Positions 8,149 through 17,329 of a stretch of 64,000 nucleotides of DNA are shown here, piece by piece. The notes under the pieces were generated by a model, which saw only the letters and a program-made list of their open reading frames with translations, was not told the DNA's origin and searched no databases. The DNA lies in the NCBI RefSeq assembly GCF_000817735.3, contig NZ_JTJC03000004.1:124001-188000 (forward strand), written 5' to 3'. Source of the stretch: Scytonema millei VB511283. GTDB lineage: Bacteria; Cyanobacteriota; Cyanobacteriia; Cyanobacteriales; Chroococcidiopsidaceae. Position 1 is the stretch's first letter. Every line of letters begins with the position of its first letter. Both the position numbers and the translations under genes were made by a program.

Positions 8149-8365
8149 TCAGAACGTTGAAAGTTATTGGTTAACTCCAACCGTGATGGCGCATCAAGTC
8201 GCGCTGTTACCTGCGGTAACGCTGACGGCACAAATTTTCTTTACTACCTTTTTTGGAGCTTTAGGGTTGCTAATGGCACTTCCCCTCGCAGTGGTTGCTA
8301 AAACCTGGATTGAAGAAACTTTGTTTAAGGATATTCTGGATCGGTGGCAGCATTCTTCTGAATAG
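8137..8365 (+). pseudogene. C-terminal remnant of an AI-2E family transporter
   Basis: Starting at the junction, the plus strand encodes IIIQNVESYWLTPTVMAHQV and then two hydrophobic segments ending in KTWIEETLFKDILDRW. This is the conserved end of AI-2E/PerM-like exporters, which are normally about 350 residues with seven or eight helices. Only about 75 residues survive, without a ribosome binding site. A different broken member of the family lies at 12993-13621. Confidence 0.72.
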
Positions 8366-8372
8366 CCCCACG

Positions 8373-8396
8373 TTTGGGCGAATAGAATTCGCCAAA
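8373..8396. terminator. Palindrome between convergent genes (possible two-way terminator)
   Basis: Arms tttgggcgaat and attcgccaaa surround a 3-base loop (one bulged G). It lies between the AI-2E remnant and the end of the antiporter gene, which converge. The core (gcgaatagaattcgc) also occurs at both ends of the element at 43424-43568, so it may belong to a dispersed repeat family. Confidence 0.45.
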
Positions 8397-8399
8397 TAC

Positions 8400-9971
8400 T
8401 TAATCGCTCTGCCCATCTCCAATTTGTAACACTTCTGGCAGAAACGGCGACAGTTCTCGATTTAATCGTCCGGCTTTGACAAATTCTGCATATGTATTCG
8501 CCTCCGTTGCTAACAGTTCGGAGCGTAATTGTTGGGCGCTAAAGTTCTTCAGATCGGGATACTGGTTTTGCAGTTGCTCGATTTCTGTTTGCAAATCCTC
8601 AATTGAGCCTTTAATCAGTGCTTCTTGGTAGCGATAAAACTCTGGCTCGATGCCTGGGCGCTGGTCTGCTTGTAACTGTTGCAGGACGCGATCGAGTGCC
8701 ACCCGTCGCGCTAAAAATTCCATATACTGCTCTTGTTGGGGGCGATCGCCTAATAAGTTTAACTTTTGCAGCAAAGATTTAATTGTCAATCCTTGAAACA
8801 GTAAGGTAAATAGCACTACCCCAAACACGGTAGCGATAATTTTATCTCGCTCTGGCAGCGCAGCCGATACGCTCAACGCCAGAGCAATCGAGACGGAACC
8901 GCGCAATCCGCCCCACCAAAGTACGGTTTGGTCTGGTAAGGGGATATTGGATTTGGTCGTGTAATTACTCAACTGGCTGAGAATATAAATGGCGATCGCC
9001 CGCATGACAACAATCGCCCCCACCGTCACGGCAATAATGCCTAAATTCTCTCCCAATGTTGTAAAGTGAACTTGGTCGCCAATCAGCAGAAACACGATCG
9101 AGTTAACGAAAAATGCCAAAAACTCCCAAAACTCGCTGACAATAATTCGCGTGCGGGGATTCATCCCGATGCGAGAACCAAAGTTCCCTAAGATCAAGCC
9201 GCAAGTCACGACTCCAATTACTCCAGAACCGCCCAGATCTTCGGTAATTATGTAAGTGCCGTAAGCAGCAACCAAAGTTAAAGATTGTTCGACTAAAGGT
9301 AAATCGAATCTTTGCGTCAGATAGGAAATACCAAAACCAATTAAGCCTCCTACGGCAACACCAACGCCCACAACCACAAACAACTGAATTAAAATTGGTT
9401 GAACTCCCAAGTGGGTGTTTCCGAAAGACAGCGCCACTAAAAATTCAAACGCAACTACCGCCATGCCATCATTAAATAAGCTTTCGCCTTCCATTAAAGT
9501 TGTCAAGCGACTGCTGACACCCAACTCACGAAATACAGCCGTCACGGAAACCGGATCGGTGGCAGAAAGACTCGCGCCAATCAGCAACGCTGTCGTCAGG
9601 GGCAATGCGGCAAATTGATTTAAACTCAATCCTACGCCGACAATTGATATCACTACACCGACTACGGCATAAAGGCAAATTGGCACCAGATGTTGCTTTA
9701 AGTCCGACCATTTCAAATTCCAAGCCGCTTCAAATAGCAACGGTGGCAGAAAAATTGACAAAATCAGTCCAGGGGAGAGTTCCACGAGGCGAACATCTAC
9801 AAACGCCAATCCCAAACCGACAATGACTAGTAGTAAGGTATAGGGAATTTGGCGAAACCAACTGAAGATTTGCGGTAGCGTTGCCACACCCAGAGACACT
9901 GCTAGAACTGCCAGAAATTGCTTGATGTTTGTCTCAATTGCCGCCTCTGCGATCGCCGATTCGATTACCAT
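8400..9971 (-). CDS. nhaP: Na+/H+ antiporter, CPA1 (NhaP/NhaS1-like)
   Basis: A 523-residue protein with about 12 membrane helices and a soluble C-terminal tail of about 110 residues. Family marks are FLPPLLFEAAW, SATDPVSVTAVF (ion-binding aspartate), ESLFNDGMAVV and WGGLRGSVSIALALS. CPA1 antiporters exchange sodium or potassium for protons across the plasma membrane, giving salt and pH tolerance. The length matches Synechocystis NhaS1. It stands alone, with a second antiporter of a different family downstream on the map and decayed transport genes around it. Confidence 0.88.
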   Translation of the reverse strand: MVIESAIAEAAIETNIKQFLAVLAVSLGVATLPQIFSWFRQIPYTLLLVIVGLGLAFVDVRLVELSPGLILSIFLPPLLFEAAWNLKWSDLKQHLVPICLYAVVGVVISIVGVGLSLNQFAALPLTTALLIGASLSATDPVSVTAVFRELGVSSRLTTLMEGESLFNDGMAVVAFEFLVALSFGNTHLGVQPILIQLFVVVGVGVAVGGLIGFGISYLTQRFDLPLVEQSLTLVAAYGTYIITEDLGGSGVIGVVTCGLILGNFGSRIGMNPRTRIIVSEFWEFLAFFVNSIVFLLIGDQVHFTTLGENLGIIAVTVGAIVVMRAIAIYILSQLSNYTTKSNIPLPDQTVLWWGGLRGSVSIALALSVSAALPERDKIIATVFGVVLFTLLFQGLTIKSLLQKLNLLGDRPQQEQYMEFLARRVALDRVLQQLQADQRPGIEPEFYRYQEALIKGSIEDLQTEIEQLQNQYPDLKNFSAQQLRSELLATEANTYAEFVKAGRLNRELSPFLPEVLQIGDGQSD

Positions 9972-10101
9972 ACGTCAATTTTTAGTCACTTCAAAAGTCA
10001 ATCTTAATTAGACTCCTGCGCTGATGACGAACCTCTAGAGGTAGGACTTTAATCCAGTTATCGCCTGACCAGTGACCAAGTGAGAGAAAGGCTTGTTCAA
10101 T

Positions 10102-10767
10102 AATATTCGCGATCGCTTCCAACACTTTAGAAACAGAAAATCTCATCCGGTGGAAATTTAGTGGGCATTCTTGGCTTTAACTGTTAGTTCCTATGTCATT
10201 GCAACTCTTGGCTTGCCGTCAAACAGTGCTGCCGTGATTCTTGGGGCGATGATTATCGCACCTTTCCTGTTGCCAGCAGCTATGCCAAGGCAGAACCAAA
10301 AAATTCTGGTAGTCTTGCCTAAACTGCAATTTCTGTAGCTTTGATGCCACCAATTTGCACGATTGGCTTGGGTTTATCGCGGGCTGATTGGTAGATGAGT
10401 TTGGGAGCGACGCTCCTTTACTTAACAGGACTTACGCAGTCGATCGCCCAAACCCCCTTAAAAAGGAGGCAAAAGTTCCGCCCTTTTTAGGGGGGGGGAA
10501 CCAGGGGGGATCGAATCTTAACCGAGATGTATTGCCCTTGGTACGAGCTTTTTCCGCCTGATTCGACAAGTACAGCTAGAAACCAGTTTACAGCGAGCTT
10601 TGGTAGATCGAACTATGACTTTTCAACGGTTGGAGTTGCTGAGCAAAGAAACAAACTGGTTTACAAATCCACCCCAAGTCCGTTTGAACGTGCGGGCAAA
10701 AGAACCAGTGACACCTCAGCAAGCAAATGTAGGGATTAAACAACGCCGCCTATCGCCAGCAAATTAG
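10102..10767 (+). pseudogene. Decayed DUF389-family membrane protein gene
   Basis: One frame reads NIRDRFQHFRNRKSHPVEI, a stop, then WAFLALTVSSYVIATLGLPS and AAVILGAMIIAPFLLP, the DUF389 core. Further on TAISVALMPPICTIGLGLS survives. After an inserted repeat, another frame gives ETSLQRALVDRTMTFQRLEL and NPPQVRLNVRAKEPVTPQQ, which fits the soluble end of these proteins. With an internal stop, missing segments and a repeat insertion this is a clear pseudogene. The intact family has several helices and no well-defined function. Confidence 0.65.
10430..10515. repeat. C/G-rich palindromic repeat inserted in the DUF389 remnant
   Basis: It begins cttacgcagtcgatcgccca and contains cccccttaaaaagg and ccctttttagggggg blocks before ending ccagggggga tcg. 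The same left end (ttacgcagtcgatc) and cccc...aaaaag...gggg core occur at 63588-63735, and the gggggatc end recurs in the repeats at 55139 and 57901. It has no coding capacity and behaves like a small non-autonomous element. Confidence 0.6.
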
Positions 10768-10832
10768 CCCCTTCAGTTAGCCTTACTCTAGTTATAGCAA
10801 TTGTCTTTTCCCTGCTCCCTACTCCCTACTCC

Positions 10833-12920
10833 CTACTTTTGAGGAAAATGAATCACAATAATCGAAACTTCTGGATGACTGCGAGCGATCGCTTCTGGTG
10901 CAACTCCTAAAGCTGGTAAACCGATAATATCTGGATGAGTTCCAGCTGTTAAGATCAATAAGTCATCTTGCCGCAGCATTTTGGAAACTCGATTAATAAA
11001 GTTACCCCTGAGTTGTTGAATTTGAGTATCTGAACTCAATCCTAATTCTTCAGGATTAAAAGACTTACGCCTGCGGGAATTGGCTGTCACCTGCAACAGT
11101 TGTAGCGATGCCTTGAGTTCGTCAGCTAGAGACTTAGCCAGCGACACCGTTTGTCCAAAAGCAGCAGACGATCTTTCAGTATCGGCTATTGCTAAAAAGA
11201 CGCGATGAGTATTTTCAATTGGCTGGGCAAATCGAGCAATTAATACGGGAACTGTAGCACGACGTAACACGTTATCGATCGCGCTGCCAAAAAAATTTTC
11301 GCGATAAGTTGAAAACCCTTTCCAGCCACAAACAATTAGATTGGCATCGCGTTCTAAGGCAGAGCGTAAAATTCCTTTATCGACCGAATCATCAATACGT
11401 CCGATTGGTTCAACTGCCGTTACAGCTGCATGAGCGATTGTTTCTGCCGTGGCTAACAACTGGCTTTGCTGAATTTTTGCTTCTGGGGCGATCGTTCCTT
11501 GTTTATCAGCCAAAATATGTAAAGGTAGTAAAGTTCCCGCAGTTTTTTTAGTCAGAATCAAAGCCAAATGGAGTAAATTATCTTCAGTACTAGGGTTAGC
11601 TACAGGTACTAAAACGCGAAGATTTTGAGCTGCGGCAAAGCCTTGTTCTAGTTGCTTGTTTCCACGACTTTTGGCGGGAGTTGGCGCTTCATTTTTCACC
11701 CCTCGACCCCAACGACTAGTTACCCAAGGAGAAGTAATACAGGTAACTAAAATCATGGCAACAGTGCCGTTAACAGTTGCTTGGTCTACTAGTTGAATCT
11801 GAAAAGCGACTGTAATTGCTGCTAGGGTCGATGCAGCTTGGGCAACAGAAAGACCGAACATGACCATAATGCCAGGAAACTGAAAGCCAAATAGCTTACC
11901 ACTGCCCCAAGCAGGGACAAATTTAGCAACGATCGCGACAACAATCATCACTCCTGCTACCAACAGCGATCGCGGATCGCTAACTAATAGCCTCGGATTA
12001 ATCAGCATTCCCACTGAAATTAGAAAAAAAGGCACGAACAAGGTGTTGCCAATAAACTGAATCCGATTCATCAGCGGACTCAGTTGGGGAATCAGTTGAG
12101 TAATCGCAATTCCCGCTAAAAATGCTCCTACAATTGGCTCGATATCAATCAGTTCCGCCGCATAAGAGATAACAAATAAAGTAGCAACTACAAATGTAAA
12201 CTCAGCTCCTTCGTCATGCCCAAAACGGCGAAAGAACCAACGACCAATTTTCGGAACTCCCCATAAAGTAGCAAAGGTATAAATAGTTAAAGCTGGAATT
12301 AGAAATAACCAAAAACCGAGGGAGAGGCTGCCTTGGTGTGCCTGAACGACGACGGCGAGAACGAGTAGAGCTAAGACATTGGTAATTAAAGTTGCTCCCA
12401 AAGTTGCCGTGACTGCCTGGGTACGCATAATTCCCGTTTTGGTCGCTACTGGTAACGCCAAGAGTGTGTGGGAAGCAAAACAAGAAGCTACAAGTATTGC
12501 TGCCAAGAAGCCGTATCCTATCGCCAGCATCGCCGCCGTACCCAGTGCCATCGGCACGATAAAAGTAGCAATGCCAAAAATTACCGCTTTGTCTGCGTTG
12601 TATTTTAGGTCGTCAAGGCTGGTTTCTAGTCCAGCCATAAACATGAGAAACAGCAAACCTACAGTACCGAGCAGGATAATTGTGCTATCTCGCTCTAAAA
12701 CGCCTAGTCCATAGGGTCCTACTACTACTCCCGCTAAGATTAAACCGACAATTCCTGGTAGCCTTATCCGCTCAAATAATAGCGGTGCAACCAGCATAAT
12801 CGCCATAATTGTTAGGAAAACGGGTACTGGATCGGTAATCGGACCAGCGAACACCGAGGGAGTCAAAAATTCGCGAACGCGATCGCCCCATATTTGCAAT
12901 TGATGCCAAAAATTTATCAT
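10833..12920 (-). CDS. Cation/proton antiporter, CPA2, with universal-stress-type C-terminus
   Basis: A 695-residue protein. Residues 30-420 form a CPA2/Kef-type antiporter (ERIRLPGIVGLILAGVVVGP, FMAGLETSLDDL, EPIVGAFLAGIAITQ). The C-terminal 260 residues are soluble and contain two USP-like halves (RVLVPVANPS, ANLIVCGWKG, then HRVFLAIADTERS), as in Synechocystis NhaS5-type proteins. USP domains may sense nucleotides and gate transport. There is no TrkA-N domain. With the CPA1 antiporter at 8400-9971 it forms an ion-homeostasis pair, not an operon. Confidence 0.85.
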   Translation of the reverse strand: MINFWHQLQIWGDRVREFLTPSVFAGPITDPVPVFLTIMAIMLVAPLLFERIRLPGIVGLILAGVVVGPYGLGVLERDSTIILLGTVGLLFLMFMAGLETSLDDLKYNADKAVIFGIATFIVPMALGTAAMLAIGYGFLAAILVASCFASHTLLALPVATKTGIMRTQAVTATLGATLITNVLALLVLAVVVQAHQGSLSLGFWLFLIPALTIYTFATLWGVPKIGRWFFRRFGHDEGAEFTFVVATLFVISYAAELIDIEPIVGAFLAGIAITQLIPQLSPLMNRIQFIGNTLFVPFFLISVGMLINPRLLVSDPRSLLVAGVMIVVAIVAKFVPAWGSGKLFGFQFPGIMVMFGLSVAQAASTLAAITVAFQIQLVDQATVNGTVAMILVTCITSPWVTSRWGRGVKNEAPTPAKSRGNKQLEQGFAAAQNLRVLVPVANPSTEDNLLHLALILTKKTAGTLLPLHILADKQGTIAPEAKIQQSQLLATAETIAHAAVTAVEPIGRIDDSVDKGILRSALERDANLIVCGWKGFSTYRENFFGSAIDNVLRRATVPVLIARFAQPIENTHRVFLAIADTERSSAAFGQTVSLAKSLADELKASLQLLQVTANSRRRKSFNPEELGLSSDTQIQQLRGNFINRVSKMLRQDDLLILTAGTHPDIIGLPALGVAPEAIARSHPEVSIIVIHFPQK

Positions 12921-12992
12921 AAATTATGCGATAACGCAGACAGAAAGCAGGAATCCCTACATTTTTCATTTCATTATCGATTATTCCTTGCC

Positions 12993-13621
12993 TTACTGCA
13001 TTTCTTGAATGTCGAGTAAACTAACTAATACTCCTGCCAGTGGTACGGAAAGGAAAACTCCTACCAATCGCGCTACTCGCGCCCTTACTAAATAAAGCAA
13101 AAAACATATTGCTGAAGCAAAACGCAACCGACTAATACTTGAAGCGCCAGCCAAATTCCTTGAGGCAATACAATCAAGAAAACAAGGGTAATTCCAATTG
13201 TGGCTCCAATTCCAGGAATTAAGTCAAAAACTCCGGCGATCGCGGCTAAAACTAAAGCAAAAGGTAAATCTAAAATAATAAATACAACCCATATCGATAC
13301 GCCAAAGAAAATCGAAAGTAGTAACCTTCTCCAAAAAAAAACAATAAAGTTATGTTGAATCGCCTCAGTAATTTGGGGACGAAAATGTTCGGGAAAAGCC
13401 TTGAGAGCAAAATTCCAAATTCGCTTGCCATCGAGTAGCATGAAGAAAGCTACAATTGCAATGACGATGAGTTCGATAAAATTGGACAGGAATCTTTGTA
13501 AAGTCGCAAAATCCATCCCTACACCTGCTAAAGCTTGCTCTCTTAGCTGTTCTTCTAAAGTGCCAAAATCAACTTGAAAATTCCATCTAGTTAAGTGGGT
13601 TTGAAGCAAGAATCCCCCGAT
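12993..13621 (-). pseudogene. Broken AI-2E family transporter gene
   Basis: The main fragment (13088-13621) starts mid-protein with GGFLLQTHLTRWNFQ and has three or four helices plus the family motif FDLIPGIGATIGI. It stops after VLVGCVLLQQ. In another frame just downstream the last residues of the family follow, VARLVGVFLSVPLAGVLVSL and LDIQEMQ, ending at 12993. So the N-terminal third and a piece before the last helix are missing, with a frame change. AI-2E members are exporters or Na+/H+ antiporters; this copy is dead. Confidence 0.75.
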
Positions 13622-13784
13622 TTATTGGCAGGAGTGTCAATCTGACTGCTAAATTTAACTGTGTTAAGAGTTAGATACCTAATTCATCTACTTACTTTAG
13701 GAGATGACTGCACTGGTATGTTCGTCCATCCGTGTTCAAAGAAGTTTATCCTAAAATTATCCCAGTCTGTTTATTATCAACCTA

Positions 13785-14456
13785 ATGCCAACCAACTCTC
13801 AACCCGATCGCAGCTTAGAAACCACCAGCGATGTCGCCGTCGCCGAATCATCTTCCCTCACGCCAGAACAATATCGCCAAAAAATGCAGCGCCGCCAGCA
13901 GGTACAACACGATCGCGTTGCTAAAGCCTCGAAAGAGAAAGGTTTGATTATTGTCAATACGGGTAACGGTAAAGGGAAAACCACAGCAGCTTTAGGCATG
14001 GTACTGCGATCGCTCGGTCACGGCTATCGCGTGGCGATCGTCCAATTTATTAAAGGTGCTTGGGAACCTGCGGAAAAAGCTATTTTCAGTCAGTTTGGCG
14101 ATCGCTTAGAGTTTCATGCTATGGGAGAAGGTTTCACTTGGGAAACCCAAGATCGCGATCGCGATATCCAAAATGCCAATACAGCTTGGCAGAAAGGATT
14201 AGCCTACATCCTCAACTCAGACTTTAATTTGGTGTTATTAGATGAAATTAATGTAGCACTTAAACTGGGATATTTAGAAATAGGAGAAGTCTTAACTGGA
14301 TTGGAGCAAAAACCAGTCAATAGTCACGTTATTTTAACAGGAAGAGGCGCACCTGCCGCGTTAATCGAAAAAGCAGATTTAGTCACGGAAATGACTTTAG
14401 TTAAACATCCATTTCGCGAACAAGGTGTCAAAGCTCAACCAGGAATTGAATATTGA
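13785..14456 (+). CDS. cobO: Cob(I)yrinic acid a,c-diamide adenosyltransferase
   Basis: A 223-residue CobO/BtuR protein. The P-loop is GNGKGKTTAALG near residue 60, followed by VAIVQFIKG and LVLLDEINVALKLGY, all diagnostic of the family. It adenosylates corrinoids with ATP in the cytoplasm, giving adenosylcobalamin intermediates. The first 45 residues are a hydrophilic Gln/Arg-rich extension common in cyanobacterial homologues. The B12-binding radical SAM protein at 1921-3507 is a possible consumer of cobalamin. I see no cobalamin riboswitch in the short upstream region. Confidence 0.95.
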   Translation: MPTNSQPDRSLETTSDVAVAESSSLTPEQYRQKMQRRQQVQHDRVAKASKEKGLIIVNTGNGKGKTTAALGMVLRSLGHGYRVAIVQFIKGAWEPAEKAIFSQFGDRLEFHAMGEGFTWETQDRDRDIQNANTAWQKGLAYILNSDFNLVLLDEINVALKLGYLEIGEVLTGLEQKPVNSHVILTGRGAPAALIEKADLVTEMTLVKHPFREQGVKAQPGIEY

Positions 14457-14528
14457 CAGTTATTAGTGGCTAGTAACTAGTGACTGATGACTAGAATCGA
14501 GCCACTAGCCACTCACTATTACCAATGC

Positions 14529-14690
14529 CTACTTTTTAGAAAGAATGATCCATACAGCGTGGACAATACCTGGAACGTAGCCTAGTAATGTTAACAGGAC
14601 ATTAATCCAAAAATCGATTCCTAAACCTACTTGTAAAAAAACGCCTAGTGGTGGTAAAAAAATGGCACACAGCAATCGAATAATGTCCAT
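14529..14690 (-). CDS. YqaE/Pmp3 family membrane peptide, 53 aa
   Basis: The minus strand from ATG 14690 reads MDIIRLLCAIFLPPLGVFLQ and ends LLGYVPGIVHAVWIILSKK. Two hydrophobic helices with the FLPPLGVFLQVG motif and the terminal GxVHAxWII are the UPF0057 (Pmp3/YqaE) signature. Plant and fungal members affect membrane potential under salt or cold stress. GGGAGGATG gives a strong ribosome binding site directly upstream. It stands as a single gene between cobO and the Sui1 gene. Confidence 0.93.
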   Translation of the reverse strand: MDIIRLLCAIFLPPLGVFLQVGLGIDFWINVLLTLLGYVPGIVHAVWIILSKK

Positions 14691-14858
14691 TTCATCCTCC
14701 CATGTAAATGTGCAAAAGTAACTTCCCGGCTGAAATAACCACAGATAAGCTACTGTATTTTTACCACTCTAGGTTGACATAATTGCTAAAACCGTGACAT
14801 CACCATTGAGATAGATTTGGCTCTAGCAATAATCCAAAATCCAGAATATAACATCTTC

Positions 14859-15218
14859 TCAGCCGCCACTAATCTTGACTTTGTAACCTATTTGAGTCAA
14901 AACTTGCAGTAGTTTTTGCTTGTGGTCGCCTTGAATTTCAATTTCATTTTCTTTCACCGTACCCCCAGCACCGCACTGAGATTTGAGTTGTTTGAGCAAT
15001 GCTGTCAAAGTTTCTGGCTTGGCTTGAAAACCTGTGATGACAGTGACAGTCTTTCCCTTACGTCCAGCACGAGAAGATTGGACGCGCAGGTTTTGCTGAG
15101 AGGGTGGTAAGTCTGGGACGGCTCTTTCTGTAGCCGCCGAGTTATCGCCACCAAATTCACGGTAGACAACTTTTTCTTGTTTGTTAGAATTAGACGATTT
15201 ACGCTTTTCGGTTGACAT
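14859..15218 (-). CDS. Sui1/YciH-type translation factor
   Basis: A 119-residue protein with the eIF1/SUI1 fold in residues 55-119: SRAGRKGKTVTVITGFQ, LLKQLKSQCGAGGTVKENEI and a final IQGDHKQKLLQVLTQIGYKV. Bacterial YciH is thought to check initiator tRNA and start codon choice on the 30S subunit. I set the start at ATG 15218 because the upstream extension of the frame is translated heptamer repeat and has no ribosome binding site. The first 50 residues are low-complexity and polar. Confidence 0.9.
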   Translation of the reverse strand: MSTEKRKSSNSNKQEKVVYREFGGDNSAATERAVPDLPPSQQNLRVQSSRAGRKGKTVTVITGFQAKPETLTALLKQLKSQCGAGGTVKENEIEIQGDHKQKLLQVLTQIGYKVKISGG

Positions 15219-15393
15219 AAATGCGATCGCTCTATGGGTAAAGATTTTTGTAGTGCCTGTAACTATTCCACTGTAAAACAGTCTAGTGCAAGAAAGCAGA
15301 TGGCAAAAAGCAGAAGGTAGGAAGAAACAATGGAGTAGGGAGTAGGTAGCAGTGATAAATGACGAATGACAAATGACGAATGACAAATGACAA

Positions 15394-16239
15394 ATGACTA
15401 TGGAAATTAGTGTTTGGAAAACGAGAGCTTTACTAATATTTCTTCTATCTTTATGCGTTGCTGTAGCACTTTCTCTATTTCCGCAAACACCCCAGTTACA
15501 GCAAATAGATGCATCTGTTTTACCTGCTGTCCCTGTATCCTACGAAGAAACAGTTGTGCCTGCATCTGAAGTTATACAGCGCCAGGAGCAACAGCAAAAG
15601 GTTGACAATTCTCCCAAGGAGTCACAGATAGCTAATGCTGCTACTGCTATTAGCTATAAACCAAGATATCAGATTGCTTGGGCGCATCCGCTCAATTATG
15701 GCGATCGCTTCGCCACAGATATTTACGGCAAACCGGTCTACAACAAACCGATTATCGTCTTGCACGAGACTGTTTACTCCGCCGCTTCTGCAATCAATAC
15801 CTTCCGAACTCCACACCAGCAAGACGATAAACAAGTGAGCTACCATACCCTAATTGGGTTAGATGGTACGGTAATATATATAGTCCCGCCAGAAAAACGC
15901 GCCTTTGGAGCAGCCAATTCTGTCTTTATAGGTAGTAATGGAGCCGAAACCGTCAAAACTCACCCCAGCCTTGCATCTTCAGTCAATAACTTTGCCTATC
16001 ATGTCTCGCTAGAAACTCCAGCAGACGGACGCGATCGCGATCGCCGTCACAGTGGTTATACTCAAGCTCAATATAAATCTCTCGCTTGGTTAATTGCTCA
16101 AAGTAAAGTCCCTGATGCAAGAATTACCACACATAAAGCAGTCGATCGCTCTGGTAGTAGAAGCGATCCGCGCTCTTTCGATCGCCACAAGTTTCTCAGT
16201 TTGTTGCACGCTTATAGAGGAATAAGTCGTAAGTCGTAA
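15394..16239 (+). CDS. N-acetylmuramoyl-L-alanine amidase (Amidase_2 fold)
   Basis: A 281-residue exported enzyme. A signal peptide or anchor (RALLIFLLSLCVAVALSLF) is followed by a Gln-rich linker, then the Amidase_2 domain: IIVLHETVYSA (first zinc histidine), VSYHTLIGLDGTVI, FAYHVSLETP and ITTHKAVDRS (last zinc histidine). It cleaves the amide bond between MurNAc and L-Ala in peptidoglycan. The start may be ATG 15394 or 15400; the first lies inside the gacaaat repeat. The last residues (ISRKS) come from the cgtaagt heptamer repeat, not from the domain. Confidence 0.88.
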   Translation: MTMEISVWKTRALLIFLLSLCVAVALSLFPQTPQLQQIDASVLPAVPVSYEETVVPASEVIQRQEQQQKVDNSPKESQIANAATAISYKPRYQIAWAHPLNYGDRFATDIYGKPVYNKPIIVLHETVYSAASAINTFRTPHQQDDKQVSYHTLIGLDGTVIYIVPPEKRAFGAANSVFIGSNGAETVKTHPSLASSVNNFAYHVSLETPADGRDRDRRHSGYTQAQYKSLAWLIAQSKVPDARITTHKAVDRSGSRSDPRSFDRHKFLSLLHAYRGISRKS

Positions 16240-16286
16240 GTCGTAAATCGTAAGTAACTGCTCCCTGTTCCCTGTTCCCTGAAACA

Positions 16287-16580
16287 ATGGCTTTAAAACC
16301 CGATGATGAATTCAAGCATCGCCTTTTGCCTCAAGCAACTACTTTAGTTGAAAAGGCAGTAGGAACGGCTAATTCAGTCGTACTTGAAGCCCTACTTGAT
16401 GCCTGCTATCTTTTGGAAAATAGCTCGAATAGCGATGCACCCATAGTGGCGATCGAGCGAGATGTCCGCACTGATACAGGAACTTATCATTTATTCGTCC
16501 GCCGCCTCAGCACTAGCATTCCTGCGGGTAAATTCCAAATTTTGATCGTCCGCGAACTAGCATCTGGCTTGATTCAGTGA
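16287..16580 (+). CDS. Conserved small protein of unknown function, 97 aa
   Basis: A soluble alpha/beta protein starting MALKPDDEFKHRLLPQAT, with a helical first half and a strand-rich second half (TYHLFVRRLSTS, KFQILIVRELASGLI). No motif or membrane segment is seen. It lies 47 bases downstream of the amidase on the same strand, with heptamer repeats before and after. I do not recognise the family; the balanced composition and proper stop outside the repeat make it a likely gene. Confidence 0.6.
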   Translation: MALKPDDEFKHRLLPQATTLVEKAVGTANSVVLEALLDACYLLENSSNSDAPIVAIERDVRTDTGTYHLFVRRLSTSIPAGKFQILIVRELASGLIQ

Positions 16581-16581
16581 G

Positions 16582-16661
16582 CAGTTATCAGTTATCAGTT
16601 ATCAGTTATCAGTTATCAGTTATCAGTTATCAATGACAAATGACAAATGACAAATGACAAA
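16582..16661. repeat. Heptamer tandem repeats (cagttat and gacaaat)
   Basis: About seven uninterrupted copies of cagttat pass directly into about four copies of atgacaa. Such 7-base short tandem repeats are known from heterocystous and related cyanobacteria. They fill the whole space between the 97-aa gene and the exonuclease gene. The same units recur at 15360, 26470, 38240 and 52145-52195. Confidence 0.9.
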
Positions 16662-17288
16662 CTAATGTTCAAATAAATCTTTGAATTGCAATAAGTCAAG
16701 CGCAACGATGGTTGGCAAAGTTTGAAAACAGGTTTGCGCGAGTTCCCAGCGTTCTTCTCGTTTGAGCATTTCTGTGAGTTTTTGCCGCAACGAGATTAAA
16801 TAGCGGACATCATTAGCAGCATATCGGAGTTGTTCTTCAGATAAATTTGCTGCATTTCCCCAATCAGAACTTTGGGCGCTTTTATCGAGTTCTACTAGTT
16901 CTAATTCTTGCACTAATTCTTTCAAACTGTGGCGATTCGTGTATGTTCGCACTAATTTGCTAGCAATTTTTGTACAAAAAATCGGTGCGACTTGAATACC
17001 AAGATGATGTTTTAGAGTGGCAAGATCGAACCGGGCAAAATGAAAAATTTTCTCGACATCTGCTTCTAATAATTGTTTTAAATTAGGTGCATCCGTTTGT
17101 CCTTTGGCAATGCGGACAACTGCAACTCTGCCCCGATTATCGCACAACTGTACCAAGCAAAGGCGATCGCGGTGGACAAGCAAGCCCATTGTTTCCGTAT
17201 CTACTGCAATTGCTTTAGCATCCATAAATTGAGCTAAAGTCTCATCGCTCAGGTCGCGATCGCAAATCTGAAAATCTTCCCCTACCAT
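16662..17288 (-). CDS. Ribonuclease D-like 3'-5' exonuclease (DEDDy)
   Basis: A 208-residue single exonuclease domain. Motif I is AVDTETMGL (Asp/Glu), motif II FHFARFDLATL and motif III YAANDVRYL (Tyr and Asp), which gives the DEDDy set of metal-binding residues. It lacks the HRDC domains of full RNase D, as is usual for short cyanobacterial members. It probably trims structured RNA 3' ends. The 3' end abuts a heptamer repeat tract. Confidence 0.88.
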   Translation of the reverse strand: MVGEDFQICDRDLSDETLAQFMDAKAIAVDTETMGLLVHRDRLCLVQLCDNRGRVAVVRIAKGQTDAPNLKQLLEADVEKIFHFARFDLATLKHHLGIQVAPIFCTKIASKLVRTYTNRHSLKELVQELELVELDKSAQSSDWGNAANLSEEQLRYAANDVRYLISLRQKLTEMLKREERWELAQTCFQTLPTIVALDLLQFKDLFEH

Positions 17289-17329
17289 TGCCTTACCTAG
17301 ATCTTTCGTTACTAAAATACTACAAGGGA

